NCBI RefSeq assembly: GCF_000169195.2
Contig: NC_016023.1
Span: forward strand, 1,798,001 to 1,862,000
Direction of reading: 5' to 3'
Length of the DNA stretch: 64,000 bases
Source: Heyndrickxia coagulans 36D1
GTDB lineage: Bacteria > Bacillota > Bacilli > Bacillales > Bacillaceae_C
Shown: positions 1 to 8,207 of the stretch, one piece after another
How positions within the stretch are numbered: position 1 is the stretch's first letter
How the letters are laid out: each line of letters opens with the position of its first letter
The notes under the pieces: generated by a model
The model's database searches: none
The model's input: only the letters and a program-made list of their open reading frames with translations
What the model was told of the DNA's origin: nothing
Program-made: the position numbers and the translations under genes

Positions 1-439
1 CGTAGGATTCATGTCCAGCTATACTGCATGCGTTGATAATTTTCCCTTTTGATTTCTGGCTTATAAATTGTTCGGCTGCTGCTTGTGTTCCAAAAACAAC
101 GCCATTTACATTAATACTAAAGAGCTTATTCAGCTGTTCCTCTGTAATTTCTAAGAATGGGGATACTGCATCAATTCCAGCATTATTTACAAATACATCT
201 AAATGGCCAAACTTCTCAACACCTTTTTTAACAAGATTAAATTGGTCATTTCGTTTAGACACGTCACCTTTGACGCCAATAACATCATAACCTTTATTTT
301 TAAATTCGTTGACGGTTTCATTTAATAGTTGTTCGTTAATATCATGAACAACAACACTAAAACCATCTGAGCATAATCTTTCTGCAATGCCTTTTCCTAA
401 CCCACCAGCTGATCCTGTTACAATTGCAACTTTAGACAT
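1..439 (-). CDS. SDR-family reductase, acetoin/diacetyl reductase-like (partial)
   Basis: Runs off the left edge; about 146 N-terminal residues are visible from an ATG at 439, preceded by GTAAAGGAGATC. The N-terminus carries the NAD-binding TGxxxGxG motif (VTGSAGGLGKGIA), then the NNAG motif (VNNAGID). The classical SDR Ser appears in ACSIAG; the YxxxK catalytic pair lies beyond the window edge. Family knowledge: the sequence style is that of (S)-acetoin-forming diacetyl reductase / meso-2,3-butanediol dehydrogenase, which interconverts diacetyl, acetoin and butanediol with NAD(H). An alternative is a generic 3-oxoacyl-ACP or glucose dehydrogenase-type SDR. Base composition is clearly more AT-rich than the genes after 3 kb, matching the accessory stretch it belongs to. 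Confidence 0.8.
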   Translation of the reverse strand, partial: MSKVAIVTGSAGGLGKGIAERLCSDGFSVVVHDINEQLLNETVNEFKNKGYDVIGVKGDVSKRNDQFNLVKKGVEKFGHLDVFVNNAGIDAVSPFLEITEEQLNKLFSINVNGVVFGTQAAAEQFISQKSKGKIINACSIAGHESY

Positions 440-919
440 AAAAAAGATCTCCTTTACAATAATTTAAATTATTCATAATATAGAATAACAGTTTCTATGA
501 AGCATGTGCAACCAAAGTCTCTCCAGCCTTCTTCCATATCCAAAGTGGAGCTTGAACCAATCTCCACATCGAACCTTGTAATCCGGTGATTACCTAGAAG
601 ACTATTCCAACAATCGAGTTCCTCATTATTTTATGCCTTCCCACCCGGTTCTATAGCTTCCCCCCATTCCTATAATGCTTTATACTCGGTTAAGATTCGT
701 TCAACATGCATCGCAGCAACTCACAACGTCATCAAGTAGCAGGTTGTACATACATTGTTGAGCTAACAGGGAAAACCTTGAGCTCTCCTATAAATTCTTA
801 GCTAATACGGCTTTCGAAATGAAGACTGATATTAATATCGAAACGATTGAAACAATAGAAAGAACCAGAAAGGAATAACTTTGGATCAGATATATGAAAA
901 TTAACAAGGAGTGGAATCT
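440..919. other. intergenic region without a supported gene
   Basis: About 480 bases between the SDR start and the DUF2750 remnant. All frames are broken by stops. No promoter, riboswitch or terminator stands out beyond the ribosome binding sites of the flanking genes (AGGAG at 453-460 on the minus strand and AAGGAG at 906-911 on the plus strand). The mixed composition suggests decayed mobile or coding DNA, but I recognise nothing specific. Confidence 0.5.
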
Positions 920-1292
920 ATGAATTCAAAAGAAGTTGAAGCAGTTTTTACACTCCAAGTGTTTAAAAGATATGAATATTTTATTAAAAAGAGTGTTGAT
1001 TATGAAGAAATTTGGGGACTATACCACCATGGCTGGGCGATGTCTAAGGATGATAACGGATGTCCGCTTGTAAATTTTTGGCCCAAAAAAAATTGCACAA
1101 AAATGTGCAGTAGAAGAATGGAAAGAGTACCATGCAAAAAAAATTGACCTTTATGAATTTATGAACGAATGGTTACCTGGGATGAAATCAGACGGTATTA
1201 AGCCATCCATATTTTGGAATAACGTTGATTCAGTCGTAGTAGATACAGAAAGACTAAAAAAAGACTTGGATGAAGAACTTGAGAATTATTAG
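920..1292 (+). pseudogene. DUF2750 family gene with a single homopolymer frameshift
   Basis: ATG at 920 follows AAGGAG at 906-911. Translation gives a DUF2750-like start (YEYFIKK, WGLYHHGWA, LVNFWPK). It then leaves frame in a run of eight A at about 1085-1092, where seven A would keep it open. In the next frame the family's remainder continues (AVEEWKEYHAKKIDL, EWLPGMKSDGIK, ERLKKDLDEELENY) to a stop at 1290-1292, giving about 123 residues, a normal length for the family. The damage is therefore one base. It could be a real inactivation, slippage-type phase variation, or a sequencing error. The function of DUF2750 is unknown; such genes are often found in toxin-immunity neighbourhoods. Confidence 0.75.
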
Positions 1293-1320
1293 GTGAACCA
1301 AAACCGTTTTTCCTTTTTTT

Positions 1321-1510
1321 ATCAGGATTTTTAAAGATCGAACCGCCTTTGAACCAGATCCGAGCGGCTATATCCATGAACCTTTTATTCGGACAACATC
1401 TTACCTTCCCTGAGAAAAACTGCATACAGTTGGATCTATACTGGAAGATGCCAAAATCACAATCAGGAAAGCTTATGCAGGATGACATCGTTCCCACACT
1501 AAAAAAATAA
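1321..1510 (+). pseudogene. degenerate coding remnant of unknown family
   Basis: Two adjoining plus-strand frames each look coding and join across about 1400: one reads FEPDPSGYIHEPFIRTTSYLP then stops, and the other reads EKNCIQLDLYWKMPKSQSG to TLKK and a stop at 1508-1510. Together they resemble the C-terminal half of one protein with a one-base shift. I do not recognise the family. It may be a remnant of the same immunity-type accessory island as the DUF2750 gene. Confidence 0.35.
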
Positions 1511-1545
1511 GGCCTATTGTATCTGCAAGACCTTAAAAAGAGGCG

Positions 1546-2300
1546 TAACAAAATGATAAATTTTTTTGTTTTGTTGGTTTAAAAAACCGAAACCTGTTTC
1601 ACTTTATATTCTAAAAACAGGCCAGGGTTAAACCGCCAGGCCTGTTGGTTTTGGCTAAAGTAAGTTCAAAGCTGAACATTTGGTCAAAGGGTACAACGGC
1701 AAAGATGCAAAAAATGATAAATTTTTTGTTTCAGTGTTTTAAAAGTTCGAAGCTTATTTCACTTTATATCATGAAGATAGTCCTGGGGTTAAACTGCCAA
1801 GCTTGTGGGTTTTGGCTAAAGTAAGTTCAAATCTGAGTGTTTGGTCAAAGGGTACACGGCAAGCATAAAAAAATGATGATTTTTTGTTTCGGTGGTTTAA
1901 AAATCCAAAATCTGATTCACTTTATATCCTAAAAACAGGCCTGGGGTTAAACTGCCAAGCCAGTGGGATGTGGCTAAAGTAAGTTCAAAGCTGAGCACGT
2001 AGTCAAAGGGTACAACGACAAGCATGGAAAAAATGAAAAGTTTTTTGCTTCAGTGTTTTAAAAGCGCAAAGCTTATTTCACTTTATAATAATGAAAAGCA
2101 GGCCTGGGGTTAAACCGCCAGGCCTGTAGGTTTTGTCTAAAGTAAGTTCAAAGCTGAACATTTGGTCAAAGGGTATAGCGGCAAGCAAACAAAAAAATGA
2201 TAAATTTTTTGTTTCAGTGTTTTAAAAGTCCGAAGCTTACTTCACTTTATATAATGAAAACAGGCCCGGAGTTAAACCACCAAGCCTGTCTGTTCATTCA
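1546..2300. repeat. five-unit direct tandem repeat, period about 160 bp, with internal hairpin
   Basis: Units begin near 1551, 1711, 1871, 2031 and 2194, each opening with a variant of AAAATGATAAATTTTTTG. Within each unit is a near-palindrome, best preserved in units 1 and 4: ACAGGCCTGG, a GGTTAAACCG loop, then CCAGGCCTGT. Each unit then carries GGCTAAAGTAAGTTCAAA and TGGTCAAAGGGTA. The units differ by scattered substitutions and are not open reading frames. The hairpin followed by GGTTTT resembles a rho-independent terminator, iterated five times. No integrase, cas gene or transposase lies nearby. Confidence 0.85.
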
Positions 2301-2424
2301 AGTATGTTTAAATTACGACCTGTCTTGCCTGCGTTCCCTTTCATGATCTGTCATTCGACGTGGGGTGCAGAAGTTCCCGGCCCCCTGCTTTGTAAAAACC
2401 TTCACAAAGGTCCTGCCTTGAAAC

Positions 2425-2790
2425 CTAAGCCAGGTTCACTTCAATATTGATTTTGTTATCCGTGATCGTGTATATATAATCTTTTGTAATCCATCTGGCA
2501 TTTTTAATTATGCAGTGGACGAGGTCAGGATCTTTGTCTTCAAGCAAAATTTCCAGCAAACTTTTTAATTCTATTAAATAGTCGTAATCCATTTTCATGA
2601 ACGGGTTGTATCCGACTAAATAACTGGCACGCTTCAACAGTTTCACTTTTTTTGTTTCATGGCTGTGCCAAAAAATATCGCCTTGAATGATCAATTGGTT
2701 TTCCCGAAGGTTCTTCATGGCTTCGCCAACATAATTTTCTTCAATCTTGTAAACACCAGGTGTCACTTGACTCAGCTTGTCCATATTCAT
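2425..2790 (-). CDS. hypothetical protein (121 aa)
   Basis: Starts at an ATG at 2790 preceded on its own strand by AGGTGA eight bases upstream. The product is soluble, acidic and mostly helical, with a central stretch rich in Leu and Glu (LIELKSLLEILLEDKD) and a hydrophilic C-terminal strand segment (YIYTITDNKINIEV). No signal peptide or membrane segment. I do not recognise a family. Size, charge and its position next to a DUF2750 remnant would fit an orphan immunity-type protein, but that is inference from context only. It is transcribed divergently from the alcohol dehydrogenase gene. Confidence 0.6.
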   Translation of the reverse strand: MNMDKLSQVTPGVYKIEENYVGEAMKNLRENQLIIQGDIFWHSHETKKVKLLKRASYLVGYNPFMKMDYDYLIELKSLLEILLEDKDPDLVHCIIKNARWITKDYIYTITDNKINIEVNLA

Positions 2791-2990
2791 ACGTACTCAC
2801 CTATTTTCTCATCGCAGTATGGCAGAAAGGTTTCTATATTTATACCCTGTTTCAAAGAAGGTAAGCCAGACATATACCGGGTGGAAAAACCGGAAAATTT
2901 TTCAAAAAAATCTTGATTGCCCGGAGAGAGGCCATTATAATAAAACCAAGATTGCGAAATATCCAACGAATATGTTTTGGAGGGATGCGC

Positions 2991-4013
2991 ATGAGAGCAG
3001 CAGTCGTCAGTTCTGATAAGCAAAAACTGGTAGAGGTCAAAGATGTGCAGTTGCGTCCACTTGAATATGGGGAAGCTTTGGTGGATATCGAATACTGCGG
3101 TGTCTGCCATACGGATCTGCATGTGGCAAAGGGCGACTTTGGCGATGTGCCGGGACGCATTCTCGGCCATGAAGGAGTCGGCATTGTCAGGGAAGTCGCG
3201 GATGGTGTCACTTCTCTTAAAGTGGGCGATCGTGTAAGCGTTGCCTGGTTTTTTGAAGGCTGCGGGCATTGTGAGTACTGTTTAACGGGAAATGAAACAT
3301 TTTGCCGTGATGTGAAAAATGCAGGCTACAGTATCGACGGAGCAATGGCAGAGCAGTGCATCGTCAAAGCGGATTACGCCGTAAAAGTGCCGGAAGGGCT
3401 GGATCCAAGGCAGGCGACGAGCATTACTTGCGCAGGTGTCACCACTTATAAAGCCATTAAAGTCGCAGATGTGAAGCCGGGCGAATGGATTGCCATTTAT
3501 GGAGCCGGCGGTCTTGGTAACCTTGCTGTCCAGTACGCCAAACATGTATTTAATGCGAAAGTCATTGCGATCGATATCAATGACGACAAACTTTCACTGG
3601 CAAAAGAAGTCGGTGCTGATCTCACCTTTAATTCCAAAATGAAAGGCGATCCGGCTGAATGGATCCAAAAAGAAGTTGGCGGCGCGCATGCTGCAGTGGT
3701 AACGGCTGTTTCAAAACAGGCTTTTAACCAGGCTGTCCACTCTGTACGGCCGGTTTCAAAAGTCGTTGCTGTCGGGCTCCCTCCGGAAACAATGGATCTT
3801 GAAATTGTGAAGACGGTTCTTGACGGAATAGAAGTCGTCGGCTCTTTGGTAGGCACGAGAAAAGACCTTGAGGAAGCTTTTATGTTCGGTGCGGAAGGAA
3901 AAGTCGTCCCGGTTGTGCAAACGCGCAGACTGGAAGAAGTTGGAGATGTTTTTAAGGAAATGGAAGAAGGCAGAATACAAGGCAGGATGGTTCTGGATAT
4001 GTCGTTGAAATAA
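2991..4013 (+). CDS. adhP: zinc-dependent alcohol dehydrogenase, AdhP/AdhT type
   Basis: Medium-chain dehydrogenase/reductase of 340 residues oxidising primary alcohols to aldehydes with NAD, or the reverse. Visible: catalytic zinc region CGVCHTDLH (about residues 36-44), GHEGVG (about 60-65), structural-zinc cysteines in [15 protein letters not shown] (about 92-106) and the Rossmann motif [10 protein letters not shown]. An open frame extends upstream to 2913, but GGAGGG at 2979-2984 places the start at ATG 2991; ATG 2985 would touch the ribosome binding site. Length matches the 336-341 residues of Bacillus AdhT/AdhP. It is monocistronic, ending at a strong terminator. Confidence 0.9.
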   Translation: MRAAVVSSDKQKLVEVKDVQLRPLEYGEALVDIEYCGVCHTDLHVAKGDFGDVPGRILGHEGVGIVREVADGVTSLKVGDRVSVAWFFEGCGHCEYCLTGNETFCRDVKNAGYSIDGAMAEQCIVKADYAVKVPEGLDPRQATSITCAGVTTYKAIKVADVKPGEWIAIYGAGGLGNLAVQYAKHVFNAKVIAIDINDDKLSLAKEVGADLTFNSKMKGDPAEWIQKEVGGAHAAVVTAVSKQAFNQAVHSVRPVSKVVAVGLPPETMDLEIVKTVLDGIEVVGSLVGTRKDLEEAFMFGAEGKVVPVVQTRRLEEVGDVFKEMEEGRIQGRMVLDMSLK

Positions 4014-4036
4014 GTGCAGGCAAAACATCATAAAGT

Positions 4037-4083
4037 AAGCGAAAATGAAAATCCCTGTTTGCACGGGGATTTTTCGCTTTTTT
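4037..4083 (+). terminator. rho-independent terminator after adhP
   Basis: AAGCGAAAA...AATCCC pairs with GGGATT...TTCGCTT around a loop of about ten bases and runs into TTTTTT. It lies between the adhP stop and the next gene. Confidence 0.75.
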
Positions 4084-4106
4084 GCCGGTTTGTTCGTATA
4101 ATAAGG

Positions 4107-4532
4107 ATGAGTACCGTGTACAGGGGGGCGCCAAACTTGCGGAGGGAAATCATTGCTTTTTTAAAAGAGAAAATAGATCCGGATTTTATCATTTTGTTCG
4201 GTTCGTATGCAAAAGGATATGCCCGGCCGGATAGTGATGTTGACATCGCTTTTTACAAAGAAGGCGGTATGCTGACACCCTATGAATGTTTTTTGTATGC
4301 TCAGGAACTTGCAGATAGATTAAATAAGGACGTGGATCTTATTGACCTGAACCATGCGTCTACTGTATTTCAGGCGCAGATTTTTGCAACCGGCATCGTT
4401 ATGGATATAAAAAATGAAAATGCCCTGAATGTAAAACGAATGCTGGCGTATTGTTTGTATGCAAAGCTAAATGAGGAACGTGCCGAAATATTAAAAAACA
4501 TTGCAGAAAGCGGGGCTGTGTATGGAAGATGA
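4107..4532 (+). CDS. mntA: MntA-type minimal nucleotidyltransferase (antitoxin of a type VII TA pair)
   Basis: 141 residues. It has the minimal nucleotidyltransferase signature GSYAKGYARPDSDVDIAF, in which GS and the DxD pair bind MgATP, and a later catalytic acidic strand (DVDLIDL). Family knowledge: MntA antitoxins neutralise HepT by transferring AMP units to a conserved tyrosine in HepT. The open frame extends to 4014 through a terminator; ATG 4107 is the first start beyond it, with only a weak AAGG upstream, so the start is uncertain. It overlaps the downstream hepT frame by 11 bases, as usual for this pair. Its partner is disrupted, so this may be an orphan antitoxin. Confidence 0.8.
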   Translation: MSTVYRGAPNLRREIIAFLKEKIDPDFIILFGSYAKGYARPDSDVDIAFYKEGGMLTPYECFLYAQELADRLNKDVDLIDLNHASTVFQAQIFATGIVMDIKNENALNVKRMLAYCLYAKLNEERAEILKNIAESGAVYGR

Positions 4533-4938
4533 AGTGGTCTTGAACAAGATAAGTACCATTGAGCGCTGCCTGAAACGTGTCCGGGAAGTGTATAGCGGCT
4601 CTCCTGCAAGTTTAGAGGACTTTACGAAACAGGACTCCATCATTCTCAATATCCAGCGTGCTTGTGAAGCATCGATTGACTTGGCCATGCACATTGCTGC
4701 AAAAGAACAGCTCGGGCTTCCGCAGACGGGCAGGGAGGCTTTTGATCTGCTGAAAGCGAACGGAGTAATCAATGAAGAAACGGCCGCAAAATGAAAGGCA
4801 ATGGTTGGGTTTCGGAATATCGCTGTTCACGATGACCAGGCTATTGATTTGGATATTTTAAAGCAAATCATAGAGAAACATCTTGAGGATTTTACTTCAT
4901 ATACAAAGCAAATCTTATTTTACAGAAAGCAGGCGTGA
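4522..4938 (+). pseudogene. hepT: HepT-like HEPN toxin gene interrupted by an in-frame stop
   Basis: ATG 4522 overlaps mntA. The first 90 codons read as HepT (ERCLKRVREVY, ACEASIDLAMHI, FDLLKANGVI). A TGA at 4792-4794 interrupts the frame. In the same frame the family continues without a shift: KAMVGFRNIAVHDDQAIDLD, then ...FYRKQA and a stop at 4936-4938, giving 138 codons. The HEPN RNase motif Rx4H (R-NIAV-H) lies after the stop, so the truncated product lacks the active site. The tyrosine normally two residues after the motif His (HxY), the residue MntA modifies, is Asp here. Both changes point to loss of toxin function; readthrough is the only way to make a full-length protein. Confidence 0.8.
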
Positions 4939-4941
4939 CTT

Positions 4942-6063
4942 ATGCCATCTTATGTTGTAATTGGCGGCGGAGTGCTCGGTGCTTCTGCTGCATATCATCT
5001 TGCAAAAGCGGGCGCAGCTGTTACACTGGTTGACAGGGCTGACCCAGGGCAGGCAACAGAGGCGGCTGCCGGAATCATTTGCCCATGGCTGTCGCAGCGA
5101 CGCAACAAAAACTGGTACCGGCTCGCAAAAGCAGGTGCAAAATACTACCCTGATTTAATTGCCCAATTGGAAAAAGACGGGGAAACGGAAACCGGTTATA
5201 AACGGACCGGCGCCCTCAGCATACATACAGATGAAGAAAAGCTCGATAAAATGCAGGAACGCGCGTTAAAGCGAAGGGAAGATGCGCCTGAAATCGGGGA
5301 AGTGAAACGCCTGTCTGCGGCCGAAACGCATGACATGTTCCCGATTCTGGACGAACGGTTCAGTGCGGTCTATGCAGGCGGTGCCGCGCGCGTAAACGGG
5401 AAGGCATTGCGCAATTGCCTGTTAAATGCTGCTTGCAAACGCGGGGCCAAAGTCATTCAAGGCAGTGCCAGGCTGCTTGTGGAAGGCAGAAAAGTCATCG
5501 GGGTTGAAGCCGGCAGCCATACGCTGCATGCGGACAAAACGATTGTGGCAGCGGGTGCATGGGCAAAAGATTTGTTCCAACCGCTCGGTGCGGCATTTCA
5601 AGTCAGCCACCAAAAAGCGCAGATTCTCCATTTAAAACTGCAAGGTAGGGACACAAGCAGCTGGCCGGTCGTCATGCCGCCGAATGATCAGTATTTGCTG
5701 GCATTCGATGGCGGCCGTATCATTGCCGGCGCCACCCATGAAAACACGGAAGCTTTTGATTTGCGCACAACAGCCGGCGGGATCCACGAAGTTTTAAGTA
5801 AGGTGCTGCCGGTTGCACCGGGCTTGGCTGAAGCGTCCCTTATGGATGTGAAAGTCGGATTCCGGCCGTTCACGCCGGGATTTTTGCCGGTGATCGGTGC
5901 CTGGCCCGGTTACGAAGGGCTTCTTTGTGCAAACGGCCTCGGGGCATCCGGTTTAACGGTCGGCCCTTTTCTCGGCGCAGAGCTTGCAAGGCTTGCACTC
6001 GGCCGGAAAACCGATCTGGATTTGTCACCGTACGGGCTGAAACAGGCAATTGCCCCTTTATAA
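4942..6063 (+). CDS. FAD-dependent oxidoreductase, glycine/D-amino-acid oxidase family (YurR-like)
   Basis: 373 residues. N-terminal dinucleotide-binding fold VVIGGGVLGASAAYHLAKAG followed by an acidic strand end (TLVDR) and ATEAAAGI, typical of the DAO superfamily. The C-terminal substrate/FAD cap motif GFRPFTPGFLPVIG and NGLGASGLTVGP are present. Family knowledge: these flavoproteins oxidise D-amino acids, glycine or sarcosine-like amines. The closest B. subtilis protein by style is YurR, whose substrate is not established. It begins 3 bases after the hepT stop with only a modest ribosome binding site (AGGCG), so it may be co-transcribed with mntA/hepT. Confidence 0.8.
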   Translation: MPSYVVIGGGVLGASAAYHLAKAGAAVTLVDRADPGQATEAAAGIICPWLSQRRNKNWYRLAKAGAKYYPDLIAQLEKDGETETGYKRTGALSIHTDEEKLDKMQERALKRREDAPEIGEVKRLSAAETHDMFPILDERFSAVYAGGAARVNGKALRNCLLNAACKRGAKVIQGSARLLVEGRKVIGVEAGSHTLHADKTIVAAGAWAKDLFQPLGAAFQVSHQKAQILHLKLQGRDTSSWPVVMPPNDQYLLAFDGGRIIAGATHENTEAFDLRTTAGGIHEVLSKVLPVAPGLAEASLMDVKVGFRPFTPGFLPVIGAWPGYEGLLCANGLGASGLTVGPFLGAELARLALGRKTDLDLSPYGLKQAIAPL

Positions 6064-6105
6064 ACGGCAGGCTGGTTTTTATCAAGAAAAAACAGGAGCG
6101 AAACA

Positions 6106-6711
6106 ATGAACGATTCCTACTTTGACGGAATTTTGCATATTAAAACAACCGGTGAGCAGAAAGGATTTAATGCATCACTACATTACAATCGTTATGAGCC
6201 GACGCCCTATCATGCGCTTTGTGAACTGTTCGATCATTATGAACTGGACAAAAGCGATCATGTGGTAGACTTCGGTTGTGGCAAAGGGCGGCTCAATTTT
6301 TATATCCATCATTTGTTTCGTGCAACTGTGACCGGCATTGAAATGAATGAAGGGTTGTACCGGGAAGCCCTCGAAAACAAGAAACGCTATGAGAGAAAAT
6401 TCCCGGTCCAGCCTGCCTGTATTCGTTTTAAATGCTGCCTTGCCGAAAATTATAAGATACTGCCGGAAGACAACCGTTTTTACTTTTTTAATCCGTTTTC
6501 CGTAAAAATCTTTATGAAGGTTGTGCAAAATATTTTACGCTCGGTGGAAGAAGCACACCGGGAAACAGACATTATTTTATATTATCCGTCACAGGACTAT
6601 ATTTACTTCCTTGAAGACCATACGCCATTTGAAAAAAAGCTCGAAGTCCCGCTAACACTTTTATATGAGCATAATCCATACGAAAAATTTGTCGTGTACC
6701 GGCTTGCGTGA
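6106..6711 (+). CDS. class I SAM-dependent methyltransferase
   Basis: 201 residues. The SAM-binding motif I is VVDFGCGKGRL (about residues 48-58), followed by the acidic motif II TGIEMN. A later FYFFNPFS resembles the NPPY-like post-motif region but lacks the second P. Substrate unknown. It starts at ATG 6106 with AGGAG upstream, 42 bases after the FAD oxidoreductase stop and on the same strand, so it may share its transcript. Length and motifs suggest a complete enzyme. Confidence 0.75.
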   Translation: MNDSYFDGILHIKTTGEQKGFNASLHYNRYEPTPYHALCELFDHYELDKSDHVVDFGCGKGRLNFYIHHLFRATVTGIEMNEGLYREALENKKRYERKFPVQPACIRFKCCLAENYKILPEDNRFYFFNPFSVKIFMKVVQNILRSVEEAHRETDIILYYPSQDYIYFLEDHTPFEKKLEVPLTLLYEHNPYEKFVVYRLA

Positions 6712-6888
6712 TTATGATGGACATTTTTACGGTGCGAATAAGAGAGGCAGCGATGGCAGGAACCGTTCAAAACCGTCGTCAGCATTGCCGGGATTTTTGA
6801 AGACAATATGGACGACCCGGCATCATTGAAGTTATTAACCGGAACGCGGAGGAAACTGCCGGGGCATAAGGGGAGACGGAAAAATCCT

Positions 6889-7113
6889 TGTCAAATCTGG
6901 AATTTTTGTTTATTCAGCAAACCCTAATTAGGACTTGCTGAACGAATCCGACTCTGAGTTTGTACCCAATTTGTCAACAAGATTTATCTAAAAATATAGA
7001 AGAAACCATCTTTGAAAATGCGATTCTGTCTGCTCTATACTTTGAATCAGCTTTCAAGTGCAAACTTAAATTTTTGCTAAGTCTAGGAATTTTGCTTATT
7101 CTCAGCAATCCCT
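6889..7113 (+). mobile_element. degraded copies of a small dispersed element (MITE-like)
   Basis: 6930-7113 begins with a variant of the left end (GGACTTGCTGAACGAATCCG) and ends with CTAGGAATTTTGCTTATT then CTCAGCAATCCCT, the right end. 6889-6925 is a separate right-end fragment. Fuller copies occur at 39857-40081 and 46430-46640 with ends AGGGCTTGCT/AGCAAGCCCT. No open frame inside. About 175 bases (6712-6888) between the methyltransferase and this element show no feature I can support. Confidence 0.65.
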
Positions 7114-7266
7114 AGGTGAAGGAAGCGAGGAAAATGGACGATCTTTCTTCACATAGGGCGCGTCTACGTTAAGGAAGCACGAAAAAACGAAGGTCTTTCT
7201 TCACATAGAGGGTGTCTATGTTAAGGAAGCGCAGAAAAATGAAGGCCTTCCTTCACATAGGGTGCG
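7110..7266. repeat. 52-bp-period hairpin array A (short, about three units)
   Basis: Repeated core GTCTAYGTTAAGGAAGC at 7162 and 7214, with degenerate neighbours at about 7110 and 7266, spaced exactly 52 bases. Each core is preceded by TTCTTCACATAGG/AGNG, which forms a dyad with it. Same sequence family as the arrays at 17.2 and 37.6 kb. Confidence 0.75.
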
Positions 7267-7379
7267 TTTCAAGTGCAAGTTTTTCCCTGTATTTTTTATA
7301 AAACCCTTGCATTCAATTTAAGCAAAAGCCGTGAGCATCCTTGCCAAATCTAGAAATTTTGCTTATTCAGCAAGCCCCA
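7266..7379 (+). mobile_element. right half of the MITE-like element, abutting the KDPG aldolase fragment
   Basis: TTTCAAGTGCAAGTTTTTCC through CCTTGCCAAATCTAG to TATTCAGCAAGCCCC matches the right half of the copy at 46430-46640. The homology ends exactly where recognisable aldolase sequence begins, so this copy marks the truncation point of the gene. Confidence 0.65.
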
Positions 7380-7958
7380 ATTACAGATGCTTTGATTGAA
7401 GGCGGGATCAAAAATATTGAATTAACATTTACAGTCCCTAACGCGGATATCGCAATAAGAAAAATTACAGAGAAATATAAAGATCGACGTGATATATTGA
7501 TAGGGGCTGGCACTGTTCTTGATTCCACCACTGCCCAAATTGCACATCTTTCTGGAGCAGAATTTATCGTTTCACCAACTTTCGATAAGGGAACTGCCTT
7601 GCTATGTAATCTTTATCAAATTCCTTATATCCCAGGGTGTATGACTGTTAATGAAATGAAAGAAGCGATGCAGGCAGGTGCGGAAATAATTAAATTGTTT
7701 CCAAGTAACATTGTCGGCCCGGCTTTTGTGAAAAATGTTAAAGCCCCTTTGCCGCAACTGGAAATTATGCCCTCGGGCGGCATAAACCTGGATAATATGG
7801 GGGATTGGATAAAGGTAGGATGCAGAATGATTGGCGTTGGCGGAAGCTTGTTGAAGCCTGCGGAAAACAATGATTTTACGGGAGTTACCAAGATGGCCAG
7901 GGCTTTTGTGCGGGAATATCAATTACAGATTGAAGAACTGGGTAATCAGTACGTATAA
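7377..7958 (+). pseudogene. eda: 2-keto-3-deoxy-6-phosphogluconate (KDPG/KHG) aldolase, 5-prime truncated
   Basis: About 193 residues align with the family: LIEGGIKNIELTFTVPNAD contains the catalytic Glu, GAGTVLD is the conserved turn, IIKLFPSN holds the Schiff-base Lys, and MPSGGI the phosphate site. The usual first 20 or so residues, including the VVR arginine segment, are absent and replaced by the end of the dispersed element. The reading frame entering from 7341 is repeat sequence, and no start codon with a ribosome binding site exists in frame. The enzyme would have cleaved KDPG to pyruvate and glyceraldehyde 3-phosphate; no kinase (kdgK) or uronate gene is adjacent. Confidence 0.8.
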
Positions 7959-7976
7959 TTTTGATAAGTACAGGAC

Positions 7977-8019
7977 AGCACCTCCTTTGATGGATACTAA
8001 GGAGGTGCTAGTGTTTATT
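7977..8019 (+). terminator. rho-independent terminator after the eda remnant
   Basis: Perfect 11-base arms AGCACCTCCTT and AAGGAGGTGCT separated by an 11-base loop, followed by AGTGTTTATT. Confidence 0.6.
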
Positions 8020-8175
8020 GTGCAATTCAATGGAAGCTCGAAAGACTCGCAGTATAAGACAATTAATGCAATATATAAATGAAATCGTATAATCTTAAAA
8101 ACGTTGCCAATCTTCAAGTAATTTACTATGTCATTTTGTTGCCAATTTTATCCATCCCTATCACAACACCCAAAC

Positions 8176-8204
8176 AAGGCTGCCTGCATGAAACAGGCAG
8201 CCTT
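8176..8204 (-). terminator. terminator of the cobalamin operon
   Basis: AAGGCTGCCTG and CAGGCAGCCTT form a perfect stem with a 7-base loop directly downstream of the minus-strand ECF gene. The T tract is short (CTTGTTT). Confidence 0.7.
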
Positions 8205-8207
8205 GGG

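Noticed and set aside
1546-2300. Integron attC array or CRISPR
   Set aside because: No integrase, no gene cassettes between the units and no unique spacers; the 160-base units are near copies of one another.
4014-4106. N-terminal extension of MntA
   Set aside because: These codons lie in the adhP terminator hairpin and encode no family sequence.
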